From Pseudomonadota bacterium (lineage in GTDB: Bacteria > Desulfobacterota > Desulfobulbia > Desulfobulbales > SURF-16): DNA of 37,152 bases. Positions 8,046 to 16,609 of the stretch are shown here, piece by piece. Every line of letters begins with the position of its first letter. The stretch's first letter is position 1. The DNA lies in the NCBI GenBank assembly GCA_018816555.1, contig JAHIVT010000030.1:1-37152 (forward strand), read 5' to 3'. The position numbers were made by a program, and so were the translations under genes. The notes beneath the pieces are model-generated. The model had not been told where the DNA came from. It ran no database searches and worked only from the letters and a program-made list of their open reading frames with translations.

Positions 8046-9242
8046 CTAAAAACGAAAGGAAAACCAGGAAGTCTTTTTGGCCTTTTTTTCGGAAACAGAC
8101 GGCTTGCCATCATGGGGCGCATCAGGGCCTGCGGCTGCCGGCAAGGTGCTGCTTCCTTCCAGCCACTTCACCCGTTCCTTGACCCGGCCGTACTCCAGAA
8201 GCAATTTCCCGCTTTTTTTGCGCTCCTGCTCCAGCTGCACGGTAAGCTGCCGGACGATTTCATCCTTAAATCCCTCGGCGTGCTTTTCCAGCTCATCCTG
8301 CTGCAGGGAGAGTTGGAACCGAAACTCCTGCACCTGCCTCTCCACAGTGGCCAGCCGCTGAACCAGTTCGGCAAATTCGGCCCCAGGGGCTTCACCCTGC
8401 GCCGGCAAAAGCTTAGCTGTCTCAGCTTCCGTGGCCCAGGCGAAATCGCCTTTATCTTCAAGAACCTGCAGAATAATACCCTTATCAATCTTTTGCAGCT
8501 CGTCGGCAAAACCATAGACCAGGGCCGAATCACAGAACAGATTGATGGAGCGCGGCGTGCCGTTTGAAGCGCGATAAATCTCATCGATGGCTTCTTGGCT
8601 GAACAACTCAGGGTCACCACCCACTTTCTCCAGCCGCGAGGCGATGTAAACCCCTGTCTCCTCTCTGTTCAACGGCATCAAATGATAATTGACGGCAATA
8701 CGCTGGGTCAGCTGGGCAAGGCCGGGTCGTTTCAGCTTGGCCTTCAACTCCGGCTGGCCGACCAGCATGATCTGCAACAGCAAGGTATCATCAGCCTGCA
8801 GATTGGAGAGCATGCGCACCTCTTCCAGCACCTCATCAGACAGATTCTGGGCCTCATCAATAATCAGCAGCACCCGGCTCCGCTTGGCATACTTCTGGAT
8901 GAGAAACTGGTATATCCGGTCAAGGTTTCTTGCCTTGTCAGCCCCATCCGCTTCCAGTTCAAATTCCTGGAGGATCAGGCTGAGCAACTGGTTGGCGGAG
9001 ACATTGGTGTTGAAGATCACCGCCACCTCGATTTCCGCCTCAATCTGATTGAGCATATGGCGGATCAGGGTTGTCTTGCCGGTGCCGATTTCGCCGGTGA
9101 GCAGAATAAACCCCATTCCCTCGCGAATGCCATACTCCAGATAGGTCAGGGCATGCTGATGCTTGGCGCTGAGATAGAGGAAATGGGGATTGGGCACAAT
9201 ATGGAACGGTTTTTCAGAAAGACCGTAAAACTTTTCATACAT
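8046..9242 (-). CDS. ExeA-like AAA ATPase of exosortase/polysaccharide loci
   Basis: A 398-residue protein starting MYEKFYGLSEKPFHIVPNPHFLYLS, the classic N-terminus of the ExeA/GspA-like ATPases found in PEP-CTERM/exosortase loci (TIGR03015 type). It has Walker A LLTGEIGTGKTTLIRH and Walker B LLIIDEAQNLSDEVLEEVRMLSN, with a sensor region SRLEKVGGDPELFSQEA. After residue 290 the protein becomes a long charged helix (QRLATVERQVQEFRFQLSLQQDELEKHAEG...), a likely coiled coil, then a basic tail ending SWFSFRF. There is no obvious ribosome site. It is the last of the polysaccharide secretion genes on this strand, 89 bases after the kinase gene. The role is probably energy-dependent assembly of the export machine, inferred from location. 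Confidence 0.88.
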   Translation of the reverse strand: MYEKFYGLSEKPFHIVPNPHFLYLSAKHQHALTYLEYGIREGMGFILLTGEIGTGKTTLIRHMLNQIEAEIEVAVIFNTNVSANQLLSLILQEFELEADGADKARNLDRIYQFLIQKYAKRSRVLLIIDEAQNLSDEVLEEVRMLSNLQADDTLLLQIMLVGQPELKAKLKRPGLAQLTQRIAVNYHLMPLNREETGVYIASRLEKVGGDPELFSQEAIDEIYRASNGTPRSINLFCDSALVYGFADELQKIDKGIILQVLEDKGDFAWATEAETAKLLPAQGEAPGAEFAELVQRLATVERQVQEFRFQLSLQQDELEKHAEGFKDEIVRQLTVQLEQERKKSGKLLLEYGRVKERVKWLEGSSTLPAAAGPDAPHDGKPSVSEKKAKKTSWFSFRF

Positions 9243-9331
9243 AGGCGGTAGCGGCTGTGCCGAAAATTAAAGATGGATAAGAGGGAGCGGCGGCATCAAT
9301 TTGACAATCTGCTTGCCGGAAAATAAAACAA

Positions 9332-10264
9332 CTACGCCCCGGTACGGTCATTGAGCACAAAGCCGAGGAACTTCTCCTGGGGCATAAGCTCAACGGCCTT
9401 TTTGACATCAGCCAGGGAGGTAACCCCTTTTTCCACTACCATGATTATGCCGTCCACCAGCGGGGCAAAAACCATGGCATCAGCTCCATCCAGAACTGCC
9501 GGGACGTCGAGGAGGACATAGCGGTCAACGTAACGGTTTTTCATTTCCGCCAGCAACTCCTTCATCTTCGGCGAGCCAAGAAGCTCCGTGCTGTCCGATA
9601 CGGTCCGCCCCCCGGAAATGAGGGTCAGTTTCTCAATTCCCGGCCAGATGATAAAGTCTTTTAAAGGCATATCATATTCCAGGTAATCAATCAGCCCTCG
9701 ATCGCTGGAAAATTCAAGAAACCGATGGATATCCTGTTTTTTCAGGTCGCAGTCCACCAGCAGCACAGTCTGATGATATTCCCTGGCAAAAGTCAGGGCC
9801 AGATTGATGGCGGTCATCGTCTTCCCCTCTCCCGGTTTGACGCTGGTCACCATAATGGTATTCATGCCCTGTTCTTTGGTGCGTTGCTGGATCTGGGTTC
9901 GCAACACCTTGAAGGCATCGAGTTCCGGGGCATCAGAGGAAATACAGATGCAGCGATTTTTAATGAGCTTTTGCTGATCAAGCCGCACAGACAGAGATTC
10001 CGAATAAACCGGGGCCTGCCAGACACCTCCCTTCAGGGGTGCAGCATGCTCTGACACGTCATCATCGCTGCCAAGCACTTCATCCATCTCTTCCGGGGCA
10101 TCAGCCTGATTTTCCAGCCGTTCTTTATTTGCTTTATCAAGGGCTTTTCGTAATTTCATAATATCCATCTCGTAAGCCGGCCCATCCAAACTGGCCGGAA
10201 TGAAGAATGTTACATCCGAGGTCTCAGCCTCGCCAGACGACAATATTCTCTCCTGCAAAGGCAT
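9332..10264 (-). CDS. BY-kinase-like polysaccharide tyrosine autokinase (CpsD/CapB type)
   Basis: A 310-residue cytoplasmic P-loop kinase of the exosortase-locus tyrosine autokinase type. It has Walker A VTSVKPGEGKTMTAINLAL, Walker A' VLLVDCDLKKQDIH and Walker B YVLLDVPAVLDGAD, in the BY-kinase order. Residues 30-50 contain MDIMKLRKALDKANKERL, the conserved helix near the start of this family. ATG 10264 is chosen because it gives the domain without reading far into the Wzz gene (the frame opens at 10396); a start at 10168 is also possible. The C-terminus ends VLNDRTGA and lacks the tyrosine cluster usual in BY-kinases. It follows the Wzz gene by 20 bases and would control chain length together with it. 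Confidence 0.85.
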   Translation of the reverse strand: MPLQERILSSGEAETSDVTFFIPASLDGPAYEMDIMKLRKALDKANKERLENQADAPEEMDEVLGSDDDVSEHAAPLKGGVWQAPVYSESLSVRLDQQKLIKNRCICISSDAPELDAFKVLRTQIQQRTKEQGMNTIMVTSVKPGEGKTMTAINLALTFAREYHQTVLLVDCDLKKQDIHRFLEFSSDRGLIDYLEYDMPLKDFIIWPGIEKLTLISGGRTVSDSTELLGSPKMKELLAEMKNRYVDRYVLLDVPAVLDGADAMVFAPLVDGIIMVVEKGVTSLADVKKAVELMPQEKFLGFVLNDRTGA

Positions 10265-10284
10265 GTTCGCTGATCCGTTGCCGC

Positions 10285-11847
10285 TTACATCATGCGGCGC
10301 ATCAGTTTGGCCCAGAAGACATTCAGATCCATAACGAGAAAATGAAATGCCAGGACGGCAACCAGCAGAATACCGAGAAAAAGCAAAACAACCCATCTCC
10401 TGCGGTGCTTATGCTGCTGCTTGTCTTCTGCACAGCTGATCCTCGGAATGGAGGCCAGCACCGGGAAAGAAGTTTCACTGACCAGGATTTCCGCCTTGCG
10501 GACCGACTGATCACTGAATTCCCTCAGGGCCGCCCAGGCAACGCCCGTACCCAGCCCAAGCACAATGCCGATGAGCAGAATGGCCAACCTATTGGGTTTA
10601 TCCGGCTTTTCCGGCAACCTGGCCGGATCGATCAGGGTAAACCGTTCACCTTTCTGATCCTTTTCCAGGCCATAGGCAACATTGGCCTCCATCAGCTTCT
10701 GGGACAGATCGTCAAATTTCGCCTGCTTGTTCCGCCGTTCCGAAAGGAGAGCGTTGTATGTCTCCTCAACCCGGGGAGTTGCGTCAATCGATTTATTTAA
10801 TTTGTCCTCGTTTTTCTGCAGATCATCATTCTGCCGCTTCACTGATTTTATCTCAGCCTGCACGCTGGAAAGCTGGGAGGACAGGTTGATATAGGCCGGA
10901 TTATCCGGCAATCCATCGGGATTATTCTTCTCGTTGGAACCGATCTTCGTGGTGAGTTTCGCAATTTCCTCTTTGGTTTTAATCACATCCGGGTACTGGT
11001 CGGTAAAACGGGTTTCAAGCCTGTTCAATTCAAGCTTCAGACTTTCCAGTCTCTTGATATCCTCCATCTCCATTTTGGGGGAGAGATTGGCAAGATCTGA
11101 CATCAGGCCGCCTTCCCGCTCCTTTAACGAACGGAGCTGTTCACTGAGTCTTTCTTTGGAGGCCTGGACATTGTGGCGGCTCTGCAGGTTTACCTGCAGC
11201 ACTTCCGGCAGCTCATTGATATGCTCCTGCTTGAATTGGGCAATTTTCTCCTCAATCTCATCCAGACTCTTTTTGACCTTTTTCCGCTCATCCCCCAGAA
11301 AAGTCGTTGCCTCCATGGCCTGCCGCTCGCGCACCTGCAGGTTTTCCTCCAGAAACAACGAGGCGAGGATATTGGCAACCTTCTGCACCGTAGCAGGACT
11401 CTCCTTGGACTCATAGGAAAGGGTAAAGGCGATGGTGGCCGTAGCTGGACGACCGGTTTTTCGGTCGACGACCTCAGCGCTTATATAGTCAAGGCTGATA
11501 TCCTCCCGCATCTTGTCGATGACTTCTTCCGTTGTCGCCTGTTGCCGCAGATCCTTATATAAATCGAGACGGGTGATAATTTCCAGCAGACGGCTGGTGC
11601 TCATGATCCGCTGATGAATGGACTGCAGGCGCTGCTCCGCGTAACTGGTCACCGTAGAGGTAACGAAATTGGCGGGAATTTCCTGCTCTTCAATCAAGAT
11701 TGTGGAAACAGATTTATAAACCGGCGGCAGGATCAAGGCAACAGCCGCCGAAATCAGCATCACAAGGACTGCGGGCAGCACCAGGCTCCACTTGCGCCGC
11801 TTCAGAACCGCCACATAATCATTCGGCGACATTTCATGCTCTTCCAT
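10285..11847 (-). CDS. Wzz/GumC-type chain-length determinant protein
   Basis: A 520-residue polysaccharide co-polymerase. An N-terminal Wzz domain (DYVAVLKRRKWSLVLPAVLVMLIS) gives TM1 near residues 20-40; a long coiled-coil periplasmic region occupies about 150-390; then PARLPEKPDKPNRLAILLIGIVLGLGTG gives the proline-rich motif and TM2 of the family. Unusually for a simple Wzz, a further TM helix follows (WVVLLFLGILLVAVLAFHFLV), so the protein ends in the membrane or periplasm. This three-TM arrangement is found in PEP-CTERM-type chain-length proteins (TIGR03007). TTG 11862 opens the frame, but ATG 11847 has AAAGGAG just before it. It works with the separate kinase encoded next to it. Confidence 0.9.
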   Translation of the reverse strand: MEEHEMSPNDYVAVLKRRKWSLVLPAVLVMLISAAVALILPPVYKSVSTILIEEQEIPANFVTSTVTSYAEQRLQSIHQRIMSTSRLLEIITRLDLYKDLRQQATTEEVIDKMREDISLDYISAEVVDRKTGRPATATIAFTLSYESKESPATVQKVANILASLFLEENLQVRERQAMEATTFLGDERKKVKKSLDEIEEKIAQFKQEHINELPEVLQVNLQSRHNVQASKERLSEQLRSLKEREGGLMSDLANLSPKMEMEDIKRLESLKLELNRLETRFTDQYPDVIKTKEEIAKLTTKIGSNEKNNPDGLPDNPAYINLSSQLSSVQAEIKSVKRQNDDLQKNEDKLNKSIDATPRVEETYNALLSERRNKQAKFDDLSQKLMEANVAYGLEKDQKGERFTLIDPARLPEKPDKPNRLAILLIGIVLGLGTGVAWAALREFSDQSVRKAEILVSETSFPVLASIPRISCAEDKQQHKHRRRWVVLLFLGILLVAVLAFHFLVMDLNVFWAKLMRRMM

Positions 11848-11879
11848 CTGCACTCCTTTCAACTGTATTCATAAATATC

Positions 11880-11923
11880 TAAAGTACTTAAAGTACTCAA
11901 AGTGTATGAAGTACTTAAACTGA
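11880..11923. repeat. AAGTACTTAAAGTACT repeat array
   Basis: A short array of the unit AAGTACTT/AAGTACTC in the 137-base gap between the barrel gene and the Wzz gene. It includes the palindrome AAGTACTTAAAGTACT and a further copy AAGTACTTAAAC. The same word family occurs as a longer array at 19951-20085. These two arrays bracket the block 11985-19915. It is not a recognisable terminator. Confidence 0.7.
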
Positions 11924-11984
11924 AAAATTTTCAGAACGGCAAACCCTTTCCGCCATCTTTACTATTATCAATCCGCAATCAATA

Positions 11985-13142
11985 CTATTCAACCACCGGA
12001 TATTTATAAGTCAATTTGACAAACACCAGGTTGCGATGTCTTTCGTGATCAGCCTCCCGGTCCTCTATCACGGTATAGCGGTATGCCGTCTCACAGAAAA
12101 ACTCCGGATTAAACTCATAATGCAATGAGGGTGTGAGCGTCGTGGTCAGCTCATTGAGATCACTGACAAACGCTGCATCGCGGGCCGCTTTGTTCAGGTA
12201 GCTGTCAATGCCCAAGCGGGCAAAAGACCTCTCGCTGATGCGGTGTTTGAGGCTTAAAACCAGCCCGGTGCGCTTGGTGGCGCCGTCACGCCCGCTTGAT
12301 CCGGTCACCTCATGAAAAATATTCATCTCCGCGGTGGTCAATTCCTCATTATATGTCAGGGTGAACTGCCCGCCCACACCGTTATCGTATGAGGTTTCGC
12401 CTGTTCTCTTCTCACTGCCCTCCGTATACCTGGGGCCGATATCAAAAACATAGCTTAATTTTTCACTGAACTGCCGGCTGAAGCCGGCAGTAACACTGTA
12501 ATTATCCACCTTGGAGCTGTAAAAATTATAATGGCTATAACGCCCATAGAGCCTGGCAGCGGTTGGTTTGGTAAAAGCCAAGCTATGCGTCAAACCGGCA
12601 AGAACATTCTGCCCGGTAAACTCATCAACATCACTTGTTTCAAACTGATCGTCAAGGTAGGAGTAAGAAGTGAAGAGAGAGGTTTTTTCAGAGGCCTGAT
12701 AATCCCCGGAAAAGGAGTAGTCCTGCCGCCTGCGGACATCGGTGGTCAACACATAGCCGGTAATATCAAGATCACGGTCCGCCCGGGAATCGACAGAGTA
12801 CCCCGCACCAGCAGACAGTCGTAAAAACGGATTCAGCTGGTAGGAGGCGCTGCCCTTATAATACTCTTCGATATCATTTAATTCGCTGTTATCAGCATAG
12901 GACAGTCCGTCAAACCGTGTTACAAGATTTGCCTTCAGCAATTCCGTCCGCTCTTGCACTTCCAGTCCCACCGAGGCAGTGGTAATGAAATCATCCTGCT
13001 CGGTATCATCGCTGAAGAATATGTTGTCATTATACTCCTCACGAATGGCGGCATAGGGTATGACTCTGAAATCGTCAGCCATGCCGTTCTGAACGGGCAG
13101 AACGAATAGGGCAAGCAATGAAAGAACATGAAGCTTTCTCAT
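11985..13142 (-). CDS. Outer-membrane beta-barrel protein of exosortase/EPS locus
   Basis: A 385-residue secreted protein with signal peptide MRKLHVLSLLALFVLPVQNGMA and then a regular succession of amphipathic strands (YSFSGDYQASEKTSLFTSYSYLDDQF and similar), often starting with aromatic-rich turns. It resembles the uncharacterised barrel of PEP-CTERM systems (TIGR03016 type), whose early RVIPYAAIREEYNDNIFF motif resembles the conserved first strand of that family. It does not end in phenylalanine (last residues KLTYKYPVVE). The start overlaps the stop of the export protein by four bases (ATGA), so the two are translationally coupled. It probably forms the outer-membrane exit for the polysaccharide, or an accessory to it; this is inferred. 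Confidence 0.8.
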   Translation of the reverse strand: MRKLHVLSLLALFVLPVQNGMADDFRVIPYAAIREEYNDNIFFSDDTEQDDFITTASVGLEVQERTELLKANLVTRFDGLSYADNSELNDIEEYYKGSASYQLNPFLRLSAGAGYSVDSRADRDLDITGYVLTTDVRRRQDYSFSGDYQASEKTSLFTSYSYLDDQFETSDVDEFTGQNVLAGLTHSLAFTKPTAARLYGRYSHYNFYSSKVDNYSVTAGFSRQFSEKLSYVFDIGPRYTEGSEKRTGETSYDNGVGGQFTLTYNEELTTAEMNIFHEVTGSSGRDGATKRTGLVLSLKHRISERSFARLGIDSYLNKAARDAAFVSDLNELTTTLTPSLHYEFNPEFFCETAYRYTVIEDREADHERHRNLVFVKLTYKYPVVE

Positions 13143-13717
13143 GGGACGACAACCACATCTCCACGGCGGAGCCGAATATTCTGCTGCAGATTCTCGCCTT
13201 CAGCAACCTCGTCATAATTGACTTTGAAAATCGTCGTATCTCCCCACTCCTCGCGCATGATGGTAATTTTTTCGCGGTTGGCAAAGGGATTAAGCCCGCC
13301 CGCCATGGTAAGCGCCTGCAGCACATTCACATTGGTGCTGAGCAGAAAACGACCTGGATTGTTCACCTTACCGATAACATATATCAGCATGCTGTTCACC
13401 TGGTGCACGATGACGGTCACCACAGGATCCGGAACAAACTGGGACACCTTTTGCTTGATTTCCTCCTTGAGCTGGGAGACGGTTTTCCCTTCTGCCATAA
13501 GCTGCCCGATCAAAGGGAAGGAAATAGTGCCGTCAGGCAGAACGACCACGGTTTTGGTCTGGGCTTCATCCTTCCACACCGAAATATCCAGAACATCGCC
13601 GGCGCCTATCTGGTAAGGATCTCCTGTCAGCAAGGGAGAATCCTCGACAGCCGGCACTGGGGAGGCCGCAAACATCAGCAGGCAGAAACTAAAAATCAAA
13701 CTGAGCAATCTTTTCAT
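13139..13717 (-). CDS. Wza-like polysaccharide export protein (Poly_export + SLBB)
   Basis: A 192-residue periplasmic or outer-membrane protein with signal peptide ending near PVPA, a polysaccharide-export domain (YQIGAGDVLDISVWKDEAQTKTVVVLPDGTISFPLIGQL) and one SLBB domain (IYVIGKVNNPGRFLL...NVLQALTMAGGLNPFA). It matches the short exporters of PEP-CTERM loci (TIGR03027 type). At 192 residues it is about half the length of E. coli Wza and lacks the C-terminal barrel helix of Wza. No lipobox cysteine is visible, also unlike Wza. GAGGAG lies upstream of ATG 13717. The neighbouring barrel gene probably supplies the missing outer-membrane pore. Confidence 0.9.
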   Translation of the reverse strand: MKRLLSLIFSFCLLMFAASPVPAVEDSPLLTGDPYQIGAGDVLDISVWKDEAQTKTVVVLPDGTISFPLIGQLMAEGKTVSQLKEEIKQKVSQFVPDPVVTVIVHQVNSMLIYVIGKVNNPGRFLLSTNVNVLQALTMAGGLNPFANREKITIMREEWGDTTIFKVNYDEVAEGENLQQNIRLRRGDVVVVP

Positions 13718-13839
13718 CGCACTCCTCGTAAAAACAATAGATAGTCAGGCATATTGACAAACAAACCTGATTTAGCATAGTTAGGTTATCGGTGACAAGG
13801 AAATTCTGCCACCACGCAAAAACCCTTGCAGGATCTTTT

Positions 13840-16245
13840 TTACTTCAAGCTCTTTAACAACTCCCCGGCCTTGTCGATACCGTTAAAATTCTGCCCGCTG
13901 TTCACCGCATCCTGCAGATGCTGCCGGGCTTCCTCTTTGCGTCCTGTCTCGGCAAGCACCACGCCCAGGTGATAGTTGAGAATAGCATTTGTCGGGTCTG
14001 CGCTCTGCGCCTGGCTGATGATCTCCGCGGCTCGCTGGGAATTCCCCATTTTATAGTAAACCCAGCCCAGGGTGTCCAGCAGCTCAGGCTCATTAGGCCG
14101 CACCTCCTGAGCCTGCTGAACGAGCTGCAAAGCCCTTTCCAGGTTTTCCGGGCTTGAGGCGTATTCACTGAGCAGAAAGGCCAGGTTGTTTGCCGCAGGC
14201 CAGAACTTGTCATTTTTGGCCAATGCCCGCTCATAGACGGCCATGGCCTTGTCATATTTCCCGGTCTGCTCATAGAGCATGGCAAGGGATAGATAGGTCC
14301 CGGCGCTGTTCGGATCAACCTCCAGCGCCTGTTCGAATTTGGCAATGGCCACATCAGGCTTGCCTTTCATAACATAGAGGGCTGCCAGGCTGTTATGGGG
14401 GGTAAGCCATTCGGGATTCAATTCAATGGCTTTGTTAAAGGCCTTTTCGGCAGGGTCAAAATCCTTGCGGCTCAGATAAACTCGGCCCAACAGATTATAG
14501 GTAAAGGCATCCCGCTGGTTTTCCGCGATTCTCTTCTCGCAGAGGGCTATGGCCTTATCAAATTTTTTCTCCACAAGATAAACCTGGGTCAAAGCAGAGA
14601 TCAGGGGCAGAGAATTCTTGTTGACGCCATACCCTTTCTCGAGAAGGGCCACAGCCTCCTTCTTTTGCCCTTTTTTCCACAACAGATTGCTGAGGCGTAA
14701 ATAGCCGATGGGGTTATCAGGGGCCATGGCGATAATTTTTTCATATTCTCCTCTGGCTGCATCCGTTTTCTGCCCGATAACATAAAAATCGCCAAGTGCG
14801 GCCCGAACCTGTAAATCGTCTCCGTTCTTGGCCAAAAACGCCTTGATCGTTTCCTCCGCCGCGCCGGTATCTTCTTTCACCATGTAATATTTTACAAGCC
14901 GCTGTAAAATATCCCGGGAATCCGGGTTTGCCTCAAGCCCCTTTTTCAATGTTTCCCCGGCCAATTCAATCTGTTTGTTCATAAAATGGGCTTCGGCCAG
15001 ACGCAAATAGGAAGCCACATTTTGCGGCTGCTCCGTGACGATAACCCGGAACTCAGACACAGCGCTCTCACCATCCCCCTTTAACAGAAAGATATTGCCC
15101 TTGGTGAAATGGGCATCAATACTTTTCGGATTTTCTTTCAGCACCTCATCCGCCGCGGAAGACGCTTTGTCAACTTCCCCGCGTTTGAGATAGATCTTGG
15201 CCAGCACATTTTTTGCCTGAAGGATGGCGGGGGCGGCAGGGTCACTTTCAAGCGTAAGACACTGCTCCAGCAGCTTGACCGCATCATCAATTTTATTGTC
15301 ATTGAGATAAAATTCACTGAGCTGGAAGCGTACCAGAAAACTTTTCGGCAGTTTGCCCAACGCTGTAATCAACGTCTCTTCGGCCAGTTCCTTCTCATTT
15401 TTCGCCGCATAGAACTTGGCCACTTTCAATGGCACCTCTTCCTCTGCCGGCTCTTTGCCGAGAAGGGTATTCAGAATATTTGTTACCTCATCCTTATCTC
15501 CCTTTTCCCATTGCAGACTGGCAAGAGCTAATTTATGGTCAATATTATCCGGCTCGATTTCAATAATTTTCTTATAAATTTCAATGGCCTCATCGATATT
15601 GCCCTGCTGAGCGGCCACCCGGGCAAGAATAATATGGAAATTTATCTCTTGCGGGTTCACCTTCAATCCCTGCCTGATCAAATCCAGGGCCTTGTCCCTT
15701 TCCCCGCGGTGGTCATATATCGAGGCGAGCAGAATATAGGTTTTCGGCTCAGTAACCCCTTTGTCAAGGAGCCCTTGCAAAATTTTTTCGGCCTCGTCGG
15801 GTTTTTCCAGCCGGATAAGGATAGCGCTTTTTAACTGCAACGCCTCCGTATTCTCCGGCTCCTTGGCCAGCACCAGATCAGCTTTTTCCAGGGCCTGTTC
15901 CGGACTTTTTGCCGCAAGCAGCAGCTTTCCCAGTTCAAGCTGGGCAGCAGTCAGGTTCGGGTCAAGCTCCACCGCCTTGGACAATGAGCCATAAGCGCCT
16001 CGAGGATTACCTCCCTTGAGGTCCGTCAGTCCAAGGTAATAGTAGGCTTCGGCAAAATTAAGATCGATCTGGATGGCATTTTTCAACTCCAACCGGGCCT
16101 TGACATAATCGCCCTGTTCGTAAAGAGCTTTACCCTTCTCCAGGAATCCGGCCTTCTTCTTTTCCGGGCCACCGCAACCGGCGGACGCAAATAAAACGAA
16201 AAAGATTAGAAAGATACCAACAATTTTGCAGGAACGATTTACCAT
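13840..16245 (-). CDS. prsT: TPR-repeat lipoprotein of exosortase/EPS locus (PrsT type)
   Basis: An 801-residue lipoprotein. The N-terminus MVNRSCKIVGIFLIFFVLFA is followed by lipobox SAGC, so Cys24 is the likely lipidated residue. The rest is a run of roughly twenty TPR repeats, many with the typical W/Y...G...A..Y/F...A...P pattern (for example AYYYLGLTDLKGGNPRGAYG). This is the arrangement of the PEP-CTERM TPR lipoprotein (TIGR02917 type), which acts as a scaffold in polysaccharide assembly. The start has GAGGG five bases upstream. It is the first gene of the minus-strand block, facing the glrK-like gene across a 364-base divergent region. A 122-base gap separates it from the export gene; no clear terminator is visible there. 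Confidence 0.9.
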   Translation of the reverse strand: MVNRSCKIVGIFLIFFVLFASAGCGGPEKKKAGFLEKGKALYEQGDYVKARLELKNAIQIDLNFAEAYYYLGLTDLKGGNPRGAYGSLSKAVELDPNLTAAQLELGKLLLAAKSPEQALEKADLVLAKEPENTEALQLKSAILIRLEKPDEAEKILQGLLDKGVTEPKTYILLASIYDHRGERDKALDLIRQGLKVNPQEINFHIILARVAAQQGNIDEAIEIYKKIIEIEPDNIDHKLALASLQWEKGDKDEVTNILNTLLGKEPAEEEVPLKVAKFYAAKNEKELAEETLITALGKLPKSFLVRFQLSEFYLNDNKIDDAVKLLEQCLTLESDPAAPAILQAKNVLAKIYLKRGEVDKASSAADEVLKENPKSIDAHFTKGNIFLLKGDGESAVSEFRVIVTEQPQNVASYLRLAEAHFMNKQIELAGETLKKGLEANPDSRDILQRLVKYYMVKEDTGAAEETIKAFLAKNGDDLQVRAALGDFYVIGQKTDAARGEYEKIIAMAPDNPIGYLRLSNLLWKKGQKKEAVALLEKGYGVNKNSLPLISALTQVYLVEKKFDKAIALCEKRIAENQRDAFTYNLLGRVYLSRKDFDPAEKAFNKAIELNPEWLTPHNSLAALYVMKGKPDVAIAKFEQALEVDPNSAGTYLSLAMLYEQTGKYDKAMAVYERALAKNDKFWPAANNLAFLLSEYASSPENLERALQLVQQAQEVRPNEPELLDTLGWVYYKMGNSQRAAEIISQAQSADPTNAILNYHLGVVLAETGRKEEARQHLQDAVNSGQNFNGIDKAGELLKSLK

Positions 16246-16609
16246 TTTTACCCTCGAATTTATTTAACAGTTTGAAAACATTATTTTTAAATTAATACTT
16301 TACTACTTGAAATCCATTTTTTCCAACACCTTTTCTTGTACAAAGCATTTTAAAACTGTATCGTATATAATTATCTAACATTCCACAATATTCATTCATA
16401 ATTTGTAACTGCTCAGGTTGATAGTCTTTAGGTGTTAAGGTGAATAGAAAAAGAAAGAAAAATTTGAAATTAGGCTAAGTTCAGAGCATTTGAACTTGCT
16501 GATGAGATCCAACTCGTGCCTGATACGTTCGTTGCTCTGCCCCTAACACACTACAGACTAAACAACCTGAATTGTTACCATAATTTTCAAAATTCTGAAA
16601 ATTTTATCC
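16246..16609. promoter_or_regulatory. Divergent intergenic region prsT / glrK-like
   Basis: This 364-base AT-rich stretch separates the divergently transcribed prsT and glrK-like genes and must hold promoters for both. I searched it by eye for a -24/-12 element (GG-N10-GC) in both directions and for TGTC-N10-GACA sites and found none. There is also no convincing -10/-35 pair. No open reading frame in it resembles a gene. Confidence 0.6.

Noticed and set aside
13718..13839. Possible terminator after prsT
   Set aside because: The AAAAACCCTTGCAGGATCTT segment looks palindromic at first, but the arms do not pair well.
16246..16609. Possible second sigma-54 promoter in the prsT/glrK gap
   Set aside because: Several GG or CC pairs were tested in both directions, but none had a GC or CC-GC partner ten bases away with the expected flanks.
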